Positions 50,899 to 60,316 of a DNA stretch of 64,000 nt are shown here, in pieces (positions within the stretch are counted from its first letter, which is position 1; each line of letters starts with the position of its first letter). The notes beneath the pieces were generated by a model. The model was not told where the DNA came from, made no database searches, and saw nothing but the letters and a program-made list of their open reading frames with translations. Source of the stretch: Ostreococcus mediterraneus (taxonomy: Eukaryota; Chlorophyta; Mamiellophyceae; Mamiellales; Bathycoccaceae). Made by a program: the position numbers and the translations under genes. The stretch spans positions 162,898-226,897 of the forward strand of contig WMKK01000018.1 in assembly GCA_012295225.1 (NCBI GenBank), in the 5' to 3' direction.

Positions 50899-51654
50899 TT
50901 ACGGCACTTGCGAGGCGACCCAGACGGTGGTGGCCAAGACGGCGAAGACGACGGCGCCGAGGAACGGGCCGTAGGAAAACTGCGGGACGCCTTCGTCTTC
51001 TTGGTCGACGTAGCCCGCGTCGGTGTATTTACCCTGTGATTGCGACGTGCGTGGATGACGACGACGACGACGATGTTAGAGACACACTTATACACGCTTA
51101 TACACATCGATGACACGCGCGAGATGATCGAGACGATGCGGACTCGCGCGAGAGCTTTGACGCACCTTTACGTCGACGCTTTCACCAAAAAATCCAGACT
51201 TTGACCCGCCAACTTTACGCCGCAACGCTCCGTATTGCGCTCTATCCATCTTCTCACCCTTCTTCATGTTCTTTGCCGCGCTGAGCAACCCGCGATCGGC
51301 TTCGATGTCCTCTTGAAAATCCAACGCGCTCGTCACCTTCCACAACGCGCTCGCGAACCCCCCCTTCTCGCGCGCTTCGAATTCCGCCTTACGCTTCGCG
51401 CGTTGCTTACGGATGCGCGCGTACGCCTCGCCTTTTGTTTCTTCGTATACGTACTCGGGCTCGGGCGGCGCGCGAGACTTCTTGGCGCCAAAGAGGGAAA
51501 ACTTTTTGGGCTCTGGCTCTGGCTCTGGCTCTGGCTCAGCCTTCTTCCAGAACGCTCGCGTCGTCGTCGTGCGCGCATCGCGCGAGGTGGGCGTCGAAGA
51601 GCGCGCATCGCGCGCGGCGAACGCGGCGCGAAGCGCGGGCGAGGTGGCAAACAT
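50899..51654 (-). CDS. Plastid-targeted single-pass membrane protein, two exons
   Basis: Exons 51166-51654 and 50899-51033 give 207 residues; the intron is 132 bases with GTGCGT donor, CTCTAACATC branch and CACAG acceptor. The start at 51654 (MFATSPALRAAF) opens a plastid transit-like peptide of about 36 residues. A short EP-repeat (five Glu-Pro dipeptides) follows, then a Lys/Arg-rich helix. Exon 2 encodes GKYTDAGYVDQEDEGVPQFS and a hydrophobic C-terminal segment (GAVVFAVLATTVWVASQ), a single membrane helix. It may be a DUF1118/RIQ-like thylakoid protein, but I am not sure. Without exon 2 the membrane segment is lost. Confidence 0.7.
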
Positions 51655-51816
51655 GTGTGATGTCTCGAGCGCGCTCGAGAGTGCGGATAACGCCGACGAG
51701 CGACGCGAACGTGACAATCATCGCGCGCGCGCGCGGCGGCGCGCTGATGGTTACATGGACATTGGGAATTTCAATAAATGATGATTTCTATGCGTGCGTG
51801 CGTGCGTGGACCTAAA
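51655..51816. other. Gap between tandem minus-strand genes
   Basis: This 162-base stretch contains the promoter of the plastid membrane protein gene and the 3' flank of the following gene. Alternating CG near 51725-51740. Confidence 0.35.
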
Positions 51817-52722
51817 TCATGCGGCAGAGAGCGGTCGGCGCTCAAACGAAGCGTCGACGACGCCATTCGCGTCTCGCGAGCGTCGGGACACACAGTGTAC
51901 ATTCGCCTTTTCATTGACGTACCCCAGCGCGGACGTGTACGCCCCACTCGCGTCATCATCGACGGTGATCGCAAACCAAATGCCTACGGCGAGGTAGACG
52001 GCGTTCGATGGCGCGACGAACGCGGCGTCGCGGATGCGAAGCGTCGCATCCGTCGTCTTTGGATACTCGCCAAATTTCGCCGACGCCGCGCACTGCCCAC
52101 ACGCCGACGCGAGAGACCCACCGTCTCCGAACGGTTCGTAATACGTCTCGCGCCACACGCGAGCCGGTCCGCAGTTATCGACGCGATGCTTCAGTCGTAC
52201 GCGTAGCTTTTGGTCCCCGTCGTCCACCGTCACGCAGTGCGTCGCGATTTCAATCGACTTTGAGTCCACGTACTCGGCGCTATACCAGCCATCATCGTTC
52301 GTAGTCATCGTATCTTTTGTAATCACGTCGCGTTCGAAGCTTTCAACCGTGCTCGCATCGGCTTCGCAACCGACGACGGGGACGAATCGCGCGTCCCGGA
52401 CGTACAGCCCTTCGTCTGGGCGAAGCGTCGTCGAGCACTGACTCTGCCAATCGAGTATCTCCACGCCCCATTCGCGAAAGGCGTCGGGGACGTAGTGTGC
52501 GGGAAGGGTCGATACGTCACCGCTCACCGGGTCGACGGAGATGTGGTGGCCTTCGAACTCGCCAGAGGCGTTATCCGCAAAGGCTGGCGAAAACGCGCGC
52601 GTGGTGGTCGTTGTCGTCGTCGTCGTCGTCGCACGACCCGAGCGAGACATCGACCGCGCAGAGTTCGATGCCAACGCGTGCGCGCGCCCCGCAGTGGGCG
52701 CCGGTGAGGTGGCGACGCGCAT
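51817..52722 (-). CDS. Plastid-targeted protein of unknown function
   Basis: A 301-residue protein starts from the ATG at 52722; the longer frame starts at a TTG. The first 45 residues include a run of about ten threonines encoded by (GTC)n on the plus strand, within an Arg/Ser-rich leader typical of plastid transit. The mature part (GEFEGHHISVDPVSG onward) has a predicted beta-rich fold with conserved-looking Trp and Cys, for example YVPDAFREWGVEILDWQSQC. I did not recognise a family; lipocalin/calycin-like proteins were considered. It lies head to tail between two minus-strand genes. Confidence 0.6.
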   Translation of the reverse strand: MRVATSPAPTAGRAHALASNSARSMSRSGRATTTTTTTTTTRAFSPAFADNASGEFEGHHISVDPVSGDVSTLPAHYVPDAFREWGVEILDWQSQCSTTLRPDEGLYVRDARFVPVVGCEADASTVESFERDVITKDTMTTNDDGWYSAEYVDSKSIEIATHCVTVDDGDQKLRVRLKHRVDNCGPARVWRETYYEPFGDGGSLASACGQCAASAKFGEYPKTTDATLRIRDAAFVAPSNAVYLAVGIWFAITVDDDASGAYTSALGYVNEKANVHCVSRRSRDANGVVDASFERRPLSAA

Positions 52723-52829
52723 GAGCTTTCGCGTCAAAGAGTGCGGCGCTCAGTCGGGTTGGTGTCTTGTGCGCATAGGGCGCGACGCCGTGATCGAGTA
52801 TGTCGTTTTTGAGCCCTAACGTACGTATT
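52723..52829. other. Gap between tandem minus-strand genes
   Basis: This 107-base stretch separates the codanin-like 3' end from the plastid protein start. It contains GCCCTAA near 52811, part of a telo-box. Confidence 0.3.
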
Positions 52830-55800
52830 CTATGGTGGCTCAGTGACGGTCTTTATGTTGGCGTAAATAGCGCCGGATTCTAGCGCACGCAGCGCGGCGA
52901 GCGCGCGTCGAGCGAGGCGATGCTCGCCAGCGGCGACGCACCGCTCGCGAATGACGCTCGCAAACGCCGCGACGGCGGACGCGTCATCCTCGGCGTCGAA
53001 TGTCGATTTTTCCACGACTGCAGCGGTGAAGCGCAAAGCGGCACGAATGCATAAGGCGTACCCCACGAGCCCGACGCGTTTGCTTGCGTCGTTGATGAGC
53101 GCAGCGAATGCTTCGCACGCCGCTCTGCGACGCGGGAGTTCAACCAACGCGTCGGCAAAGACGAGCTCGATGCGCTTTTGCGCGAACGGGGACTCGGGGA
53201 ACTCGCGCAGCGGTCCGAGCCAAAGCTCAAACGCGAATAATTCGGCGTAGACGCGACGCCACGGATTCGGCGCGTCTGGAGGCGCGAGAGCAGCGACGAG
53301 ATCTAACGCGGGCGCCGCCGCTCGAAAAGCCGAGACGAGCGCCGACGTCGCCCCGGCGCACACTTCATCGCGAGCGATGCCCCAGCCATCTTCAGCAGTC
53401 TTTGCCTTGGTAGTTTTCGATAACGCATTTTGCGGCGCTGCGAGCAATAACTTGATGTACGCGCGCGCGAAGAGTGCGAGCGTCGCGGCGAGTTTTTCAC
53501 CCGGCCGAGAATCCGGGACGGGTTTGTCGCCGACGCGCGTCGAAATGATGGGCTTTTTCCGGCTCGTCTGCGCGCGACTGAACTTGACGTCCTGCTCCAA
53601 GACTCTCTTGATGCATTCTACGACGGCGGTGATTGAACGCGACAACGCGAGCGCGTCGGCGCCGGTGTTGGCTAACCGACGAAGCGACGAACATTCGGCG
53701 AGGAGCGAACCGGCGGGCCATTTGGACGCCGACGCAAACGCGCTCGCGATGGCTGACGCCGCGATGGATGCGTAGTCGGCATCCATGGCGCTCAGCGCCT
53801 TGACGTCGTCGTCCACGGTGGTGTCACCGATGGCGCCGGTGGCGCTAGATCCTGATTTCGCTACGTTGAGCGCCGCCTTTAACAAGCGTCGAGCGTCGCT
53901 AGCGATGCGGGCGTGAAGCTCAAACGGCAAATTCCGTCGCACGCGGTCGGCGGCAGCAAAGCTCGCGGCATCGGCGGCGACGCCACACGCCGCGCGCGTA
54001 GCGGCGCGAGATTGTGTGGACGTCGTCGCGTCGTCGCGTACGTTTCCGGCGCCGGAAAGCGCGGCCACTGCCGCCGCGGCTCGAGCGCCGGCGTCTTGAG
54101 CCGCCGCAGCCGCGACAGAGGCGATGACTTCTCGCGTCGCCGCCATCGCCGCGCGTTCCACCGCGCGCTCGAATTCTGGCGTCCATGCGTCTTCAATGAC
54201 AGCGTGCGAGTGCGTGATGAGCGTAGCGACGCCATCTTTTTTCTGTGCGGCGGTGATGACCTTGTGGGCGGCGACGTTTGCGGCGGCGCTGACAGAGGCA
54301 CGAGCGCTCGTCACCGCGTCCGCCGTCACCGCCGCCGTGGCGTCATCTACCGCCGCCAGCGTCGCGGCATCGACGGCGAAATCTACCAACCTGCGTAAAC
54401 CGGGGAGATTTTGCAAAAATGCGCGCTGGAGCGCGTGTTTAATTTCACTGGATGATGATTTGGCGTCGACAACCGTCGGCGTCGGCCGCGACGCCGTCGG
54501 CGGCGATACCACGCCAAATGTTGGCGATAAGTCCGACGCGGGCTCAATCGATCCAAACGCGCGCACGTGTGATGTAGACTTTATCACGGATGTTGGCTCC
54601 ACGCGCGTTTGCGGTTGCGCTTGAACGCGTCTGGGCGCGCCCGCCGGTTGGAGAGACGGCGTGTCCGCATTCGCATGGGCGTTTGATGTCGTCTCTGGCG
54701 CATTCACGCGTTCGCGAAGCTCGCGCGCGGTGTCCTCGCGCTGCTTGATTGTCTTAATCGCACGGTCAACGCTCGGACACACGGTCTCGACGTAGCGTCG
54801 ATCGACACCGACGCGACTTAAATCCGGCGCGTCCGTCGACGCCGCACGGAGCTCTTCCCGGGACGGCGATTCTAGCGCTCCGTCTTGATTATTCGCCCTC
54901 GCACTCGCGTTTGCGGATGCCGAACGCACCCACTGCGCGCCCCAGGCATCGAGTGGATCGCCATGCATGCGTGTGTATTGTGACGTCGTCGGTGGGAGCG
55001 CGGGAACAATGGCGAGCGGCGGCGGAGGAGGAGCCGCGACGTCGAGCGCCGAATTCGCGGTCCAGGCGTTGGCTTGCGCCGTCGTTACCGGTGCCGCTAC
55101 GGATAGCCCGTTGGCGAGCACCGCGCGCAAGCACATCCGCACGGCATTGAAACCAAGGTTTGATGGCTTCAAATGCGGCGACGCGGCGAGCGCGCGGAGG
55201 TACGCGAGGGTATCGACGTAGTGGGGTGTCCGCAACGATTCTTCGTCCCACATGACAAAGCGTATAAATGCGAGGACCCAAGGCGCGCTGACGACGAGTT
55301 CACCTCGCGCGGTGGCGCGCTTGAGCGTACAAACCAAATCAATGCCCTGCACTGGTGACGCATTGGACGGTGAGGCTGTGACCGTGGATCCAGCGGCGAC
55401 GCCAAAGGTGAGAACGCCGAGAAAGGATCCCATGGCGTGCGCGGCGAGCATGCGCTCCGTCTGACCAGCGCTCGAAGACTCGCGTGAAGGGTTGTCTTCG
55501 CCCGCGGGCACGGAGTTTGGATCAAGCGCATGTAGCGCTGCGATGAGTGAGCGTTGTAACGCGGTGCAAAACTTGTGCGAGTCCGTGGTTTCGATAAAGC
55601 GCACGTACGGCTGTTGCGCCGGCGGGAACAATCCAGCAAACGACGGTAGTTCTTTCGCTGCTTCCGACCCAAACCCCTTGATTGGCGCCACCGCGGCGCC
55701 TACTGGAGGTATAGGTGCCGACGTCGACGCGTCACCTCGTCCACCTCGTCCGCCCGCTCGACCTCGACCGCCTCGACCGCCTCGACCGCCGCCTCGGCCG

Positions 55801-57578
55801 GCGCCGTTCGGCGCTTGCGAGTTACTACTGCTTCCTATTATGCGCTCGTGTAAGCGAGACAACTTCGCGGGAGTGATACTCTTCCCAAGTTCTTCATCAG
55901 TTTCGCCAACCGCGCTACTTTGTGACAACCGAGCGACGAATAAGTCGGCGAGCCAGCGAATGTTTGCAGGATGCGTGTTGGCGATGAGCGCCTTGGCGCG
56001 CGACGCTATAGACACATCCTGCCCGAGTCCTTGCGCACGACTTGTTGACGCCCGTACTAGCGCGTAAAATGCGTCTCTAATTCGTTCACGGTTGTGTTCG
56101 ATGACTTGTTGCTCGGCTAAAGACACAACGCGTCCACCGCGAAGGTTGGTTCGTCCGGCGACGCCGGCGTCCGCTTTGGCCAGAGCGTCCAGTAAATCAA
56201 ATCCATACAACTTGGCACCCACGCGAGCGTCGAGGTCGTACGCACGTTCGCACTCACTCGATACCACGCGTGCAGTACCTAATTCTTTCACTAATTTACC
56301 ATGCAACGTCGCCGCGTGCGTGGCTAAGATGCTTGATTCCGCGAGCGTCTCGAGCATGCTTTCGCCCAACGCGCACACGAGCGACGGCGCGCCAGAGAGC
56401 ACCGCGCACGCGTACGCGTGCGCCTCGCGCCCCGTGCGCACCAGCACTGTTGGTACATCTTCGCCGTCGACTGCGATATCGGCGTCGGCGACTTCTAATT
56501 CACCCGGCACGCCAAGAAGTTGACACAATCCAGCGAGTTCTGGGGACAAGTCTAATGGAAATCCCGCCGCGAGCGCCGCGGCGTGCAATGCAGCTAAATT
56601 TTCTAACGCCGGTGACAACGCCACAGGCGGTGGCGATTTCACATCGCGTACATACATGCGCTCTACCGTGAGTGGCGTCGACGCTGACGCTGAGCGCGAT
56701 AATATCTTTGATGAATTAGGCGAAGTCGCCACGCTACTCGGCGTCGAAGCGTTCGGCGTCGCGGCGCCCGACGTCGTCGTCGACTTGAAATTACTCGTCA
56801 TCATCGATCCATCCATATCAAGTGGTCTCGAAACCATCGTCGGCGCAATCCTTCTCGCCACCGACGGCGATGCTCCGGATGTCGTCGATGGTCGATGCGC
56901 GCTCGCCGCGAAACTCGTAGCTCCGCTCGGCGGTCGCTCGCGCGACGCCGCGCCCACATCCACCGGCGCCACCGGCGTCGGCGCCACCCGTCGCGGCTTC
57001 ACCCCCACATCACCCCTACTCGCACCCATCGTTACATGGCGATTTACCGCTTCACCACCGATGGCGTTGACATCTAACGCCCCTAACTCATTCGCCGCGG
57101 CGTCCGCGCTACAGTTGAGCGCGTCCCCGCCCGCGTCCAAAGCCGTCGCTAAATTCCTCCTCAGCGATCGCACCGCCCCAGCGTTCGATCCATTCGACAG
57201 CGATGGAAACTCAACTTCATCTGCGATCGCGAGTCTGCTCGTCGTTTTCGCTTTCGTCGTCGGGTTCGTCGATATCGTCGGCGCGGATGCCGCGTCGTCG
57301 CCGCGTCCGCGCCTCGAGCCGTTCCCGAGCTCAAGTTCGCGCATCGTCGCTCGCACGCCCGACAGCGCGCGCGACGCCGCGCGCAGCGTTACCGTGGCGA
57401 GTGCGGCGATGTCTTGCGCGCCATCGGCGGCGGAGGCGACGTCGAGCGACGCGCTCGCGCGCATGCGCTCGAGGAGCTGGGGAACGTTTGGATTCGTGTC
57501 GCGTCGCGCACCGTCGGCGGTCGTCGCGCTCGCGCTCGCGCACGCGCGGAGGATGTCACCGGGCGAATGGTGCGACAT
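52830..57578 (-). CDS. CDAN1: Codanin-1-like protein
   Basis: A 1,582-residue protein starts from the ATG at 57578 (MSHHSPGDILRACASAS); the in-frame extension to 57683 is His/Arg-rich and unlikely. Similarity in block order to animal codanin-1: EVEFPSLSNGSN near the first quarter, a central helical region with NRERIRDAFYALVRAS, SFAGLFPPAQQPYVRFIETTDSHKF, AHAMGSFLGVLTFGVAAG, and LVVSAPWVLAFIRFVMWD. An RGG/GR-rich insertion lies near residues 615-640. Codanin-1 binds the histone chaperone ASF1 and CDIN1 and limits histone supply. Plant homologues exist but are poorly studied. The Ala-rich C-terminal 600 residues contain predicted long helices. Confidence 0.65.
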   Translation of the reverse strand: MSHHSPGDILRACASASATTADGARRDTNPNVPQLLERMRASASLDVASAADGAQDIAALATVTLRAASRALSGVRATMRELELGNGSRRGRGDDAASAPTISTNPTTKAKTTSRLAIADEVEFPSLSNGSNAGAVRSLRRNLATALDAGGDALNCSADAAANELGALDVNAIGGEAVNRHVTMGASRGDVGVKPRRVAPTPVAPVDVGAASRERPPSGATSFAASAHRPSTTSGASPSVARRIAPTMVSRPLDMDGSMMTSNFKSTTTSGAATPNASTPSSVATSPNSSKILSRSASASTPLTVERMYVRDVKSPPPVALSPALENLAALHAAALAAGFPLDLSPELAGLCQLLGVPGELEVADADIAVDGEDVPTVLVRTGREAHAYACAVLSGAPSLVCALGESMLETLAESSILATHAATLHGKLVKELGTARVVSSECERAYDLDARVGAKLYGFDLLDALAKADAGVAGRTNLRGGRVVSLAEQQVIEHNRERIRDAFYALVRASTSRAQGLGQDVSIASRAKALIANTHPANIRWLADLFVARLSQSSAVGETDEELGKSITPAKLSRLHERIIGSSSNSQAPNGAGRGGGRGGRGGRGRAGGRGGRGDASTSAPIPPVGAAVAPIKGFGSEAAKELPSFAGLFPPAQQPYVRFIETTDSHKFCTALQRSLIAALHALDPNSVPAGEDNPSRESSSAGQTERMLAAHAMGSFLGVLTFGVAAGSTVTASPSNASPVQGIDLVCTLKRATARGELVVSAPWVLAFIRFVMWDEESLRTPHYVDTLAYLRALAASPHLKPSNLGFNAVRMCLRAVLANGLSVAAPVTTAQANAWTANSALDVAAPPPPPLAIVPALPPTTSQYTRMHGDPLDAWGAQWVRSASANASARANNQDGALESPSREELRAASTDAPDLSRVGVDRRYVETVCPSVDRAIKTIKQREDTARELRERVNAPETTSNAHANADTPSLQPAGAPRRVQAQPQTRVEPTSVIKSTSHVRAFGSIEPASDLSPTFGVVSPPTASRPTPTVVDAKSSSSEIKHALQRAFLQNLPGLRRLVDFAVDAATLAAVDDATAAVTADAVTSARASVSAAANVAAHKVITAAQKKDGVATLITHSHAVIEDAWTPEFERAVERAAMAATREVIASVAAAAAQDAGARAAAAVAALSGAGNVRDDATTSTQSRAATRAACGVAADAASFAAADRVRRNLPFELHARIASDARRLLKAALNVAKSGSSATGAIGDTTVDDDVKALSAMDADYASIAASAIASAFASASKWPAGSLLAECSSLRRLANTGADALALSRSITAVVECIKRVLEQDVKFSRAQTSRKKPIISTRVGDKPVPDSRPGEKLAATLALFARAYIKLLLAAPQNALSKTTKAKTAEDGWGIARDEVCAGATSALVSAFRAAAPALDLVAALAPPDAPNPWRRVYAELFAFELWLGPLREFPESPFAQKRIELVFADALVELPRRRAACEAFAALINDASKRVGLVGYALCIRAALRFTAAVVEKSTFDAEDDASAVAAFASVIRERCVAAGEHRLARRALAALRALESGAIYANIKTVTEPP

Positions 57579-57796
57579 GTGTGCGTGCGCGTGACGCGTG
57601 ACGCGTGACGCGTGCGCGCGGCGTAGGCGGCGGCGCGGCGGTGTTTGACGCCAGTGGAGCTCGCGACAGCTCGTACGTGACACATTTAAAACGTCGAGCG
57701 TCGAGCGAGAATGAATGTTTAAGCGACGACGACGACGTCGACTCGAGGAGAACTACGCGATGCGATATCAATACAAGGCTACTAATAATGACACGA
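57579..57796. other. Gap between tandem minus-strand genes
   Basis: This 218-base stretch contains tandem gtgacgcgtgacgcgtgac near 57589-57612, three 8-base units. It is the probable codanin promoter and the 3' flank of the AP endonuclease. Confidence 0.35.
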
Positions 57797-58609
57797 TCAT
57801 AAATGTAGTTTAACGCCCACTGGGGCGTGGTCGCTTCCCATAACGTTTGGAAGAATGTACGCGTCGACGATGTTGGGCGAGAGTTTCGCCGGCGCGAGAA
57901 TATAGTCTAAACGCCAGCCTTTACCCGCCGCGCGCGCGCCGCCACGGTACGACCAGTACGAAAACTCCCTCGCATTTGGACCTTTGAATGCACGAAATGT
58001 ATCGACCAAGTCGCAATCGCGAAGGAGCTCGGACATCGCCGCGCGTTCTCGCGGCGTGTACCCAGCGGATTTGGCGTTTTGCGCGTGATTTCCCCACAGG
58101 TCGATTTCTTCGTGCGCGACGTTCATGTCGCCGCAATACAGCACAGGCTTACCCGTGGCTTCAAGTCTCTTGATGTGCGCCTTGATGGCGCGTTCCCAAA
58201 TATCAATGCGCGGCTCCAACCGCTTGAGTCCGTCTCCGGAATTCGGCGCGTACGCGTTCACGACGTAGCACGAATCCAGCTCGCACGTCAATGTCCTTCC
58301 TTCAACGTCAAACTCCCCGGCATCGAGCGTGGTTTGCGTCACGTCCCGCATGTCTGATGTCAAAGCGTCGCGCACGAACACGGCGACGCCGCTATATCCT
58401 TTCCGCGCCGCGCTCGTCGCGTACGCGCGCGCGCCGTAGTCGCGCAAAAACTCAACCTCGGCCACATCCGCCTCACCATTCGCCCCTAATTTCGTCTCTT
58501 GCAGCACCAACACATCCGCCTGCGTGTCACGCGCGAGCGCATCGAGCGCATCCGGCGCTTTCTTGAGCAGCGCCCGAAGGCCGTTGACGTTCCACGACAC
58601 CACCGACAA

Positions 58610-58655
<46 letters not shown>

Positions 58656-58732
58656 CACCGCACCGCGCGTGACCGACCACGCACCGCGCGCGACGTCGAT
58701 ACCGCCGCGCGCACCGCGCGTCGCGTCGCCAT
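57797..58732 (-). CDS. ExoIII/APE1-type AP endonuclease
   Basis: A 311-residue protein starts from the ATG at 58732. The first 40 residues are Arg/Ser/Ala-rich, with five Ser-Ser-Ala repeats at about 30-41 encoded by tandem GCGTCGTCG units, suggesting an organelle-targeting peptide. Catalytic motifs are complete: SWNVNGLR (N48), LQETK (E79), YCGDMNVAHEEIDLW and GSDHAPV. The ExoIII/APE family cuts at abasic sites in base-excision repair. Plants have plastid and mitochondrial members (ARP, APE1L, APE2), and this resembles the bacterial ExoIII-type form. A long repeat-rich gap lies upstream. Confidence 0.9.
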
Positions 58733-58773
58733 CACCCCGTGGCACGAATGAATGCGATGCGAATCCAATCCAC

Positions 58774-58813
58774 GAATCCAATGCGAATCCAATGCGAATC
58801 CAATGCGAATCCC
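58774..58813 (+). repeat. Tandem repeat of 11-base unit GAATCCAATGC
   Basis: Three perfect copies of gaatccaatgc and a partial fourth lie just upstream of the AP endonuclease start; a degenerate copy precedes them from 58761. Confidence 0.8.
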
Positions 58814-59150
58814 GCGCCCGCCCCCACCCGCGCGCGCGTGCAAAAACAACACAGACACTCACACGGCGTGAACGACGTCGCGGTGCTCGTGTTCGCGTCG
58901 CGCGGTTCGCGGGGCCGTCGCCCCCGCGCGCCACCGAGTGCCGCGCGCGCGCGCACCCGCCTCGACTTCGCATCGCACCCGTACGTGATTAACGCGCGTC
59001 GCGTCACGCGGACGCGCGCGCGCGCGCCTTCGTCCCGAACGCGGCGCGACGAGACGTCATCGCACGGCGACGGCCGTGCGACGGCCGCGCGAGACGATCG
59101 CGCGACGGTCGCGCGACGGTCGGGTCCCGGCGCGCGCGCGCGCGTCCACC

Positions 59151-59244
59151 ACGCGCGACATCCGCTGTGCGGTACTGGTACATACATACATACAGACGCG
59201 CGACATCCGCTGTGCGGTACACACACATACATACATAGGTACAG
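59151..59244 (+). repeat. Imperfect tandem duplication of a 45-base unit
   Basis: Two adjacent copies begin with acgcgcgacatccgctgtgc and each ends in a CATA-repeat block (59151-59195 and 59196-59244). The CATA runs differ in length, so strand slippage is a likely origin. Confidence 0.75.
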
Positions 59245-59801
59245 CGCGCGCACACAGCGCGACCGCGCGCGCGCGCGCGTCGGGCGATCGGGTCGGCGCA
59301 CCGCGCGTGCGGGCTCGCGCGACGTCGCGTGCGGAGCCACGCGGGTCGCTCGCGACCGCGATCGCGCCGAGCGCGCGCGCGCGAGTCTCGAACGTCGCGC
59401 GCGATCCATATACGTGGACGACTCCGCGCGTCGCGTACGGGCGCGTCGAGCGCGGGCGCGCGCGCGACGCGGCGCCTCGCCGACGCCCCCGCGCGTGATG
59501 TGTGCGAACGCACGCGTCTCCACGCGTCGACGCGGCGCGCGACCGACGCGCGCGACCGACGCCTCGCGGGCGCGCGTCGCGCGAAAGCCATCACTTGATT
59601 TTTGCACGATTGATTGATTGTTCGCGATTGATTCGTCGCGACCCGCACGGACCGTGGCGCGCGCCGGGCGACGACGTCGCGCGACGTCGCCCGGCGCGCG
59701 GGAAGTGATGGGGAAACCCCGCATCCACGCCGTGACTCACGATTAGCGCACGAGGCGGTCGCCGCGTGCGAGTAGCGCGCGCGTGGGGCGCGCATAGAGA
59801 A

Positions 59802-59817
59802 TAGGGTTTAGGGATCC
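59802..59817 (+). repeat. Telomere-like motif TAGGGTTTAGGGATCC
   Basis: Two partial TTTAGGG units (TAGGG then TTTAGGG) lie in the repeat-rich gap. They could be a telo-box promoter element or an interstitial telomeric remnant. Confidence 0.4.
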
Positions 59818-60117
59818 AGCACGCGCGCGCGCGACTGGTCGTGCGCGCGCGCGCGCCCCCGGGCGCGTCGGTCGTCGCGCGTCGGCGCATCGGCGCCCGT
59901 CGCGCGCGGTGGAGACGCACGCCGCGCGCGCCGCGCGATCGCCGAGACGATCGCGCGCGCGCGAACGGCTTGAACGCATCGATTGTACGATGATCGCCCG
60001 TTTCGCGAACGTCGCGCGAGAGTGCCGTCGACGACGTCGACGCGGACGCGCGATGGTCCATGCGCGGGTGATGGTGTGATGGGATGCGTTATGGGTACTC
60101 GCGTCGCGCGCGCGGAA

Positions 60118-60168
60118 GGGGGGGGGGCGGGGGGGGAGGTGATGGCGAGGGGGGGGTCGGCGAGGGGG
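60118..60168 (+). repeat. Guanine-run cluster (G-quadruplex candidate)
   Basis: Four G-runs of roughly 5-10 bases occur within about 50 bases, separated by short spacers. This matches a G-quadruplex motif on the plus strand. Confidence 0.6.
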
Positions 60169-60271
60169 CGCGGAGAGGGATTTTTAAAGCGCGAGCGAGG
60201 CGCGAGCGAGGCGCGAGCGGTGGTGCGTCGTTTTGAATTCGATGATGGATTTGAATCGAGGCACCGCCCAG

Positions 60272-60273
<2 letters not shown>

Positions 60274-60315
<42 letters not shown>
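60274..60315 (+). repeat. ATG trinucleotide microsatellite
   Basis: Fourteen perfect ATG units lie in the intergenic region, followed by degenerate GATGAC copies. On the minus strand they encode an Ile or His run in open frames that are not genes. Confidence 0.85.

Positions 60316-60316
<1 letters not shown>

Noticed and set aside
58739-59724. Long open frames on both strands in the repeat-rich gap
   Set aside because: They are Arg/Ala/His-rich, lack conserved blocks and follow the alternating CG composition; I treat the region as non-coding.
59802-59817. Whether the telomere-like motif marks a chromosome end
   Set aside because: Only about two partial repeats are present, with genes continuing on both sides, so it is internal.
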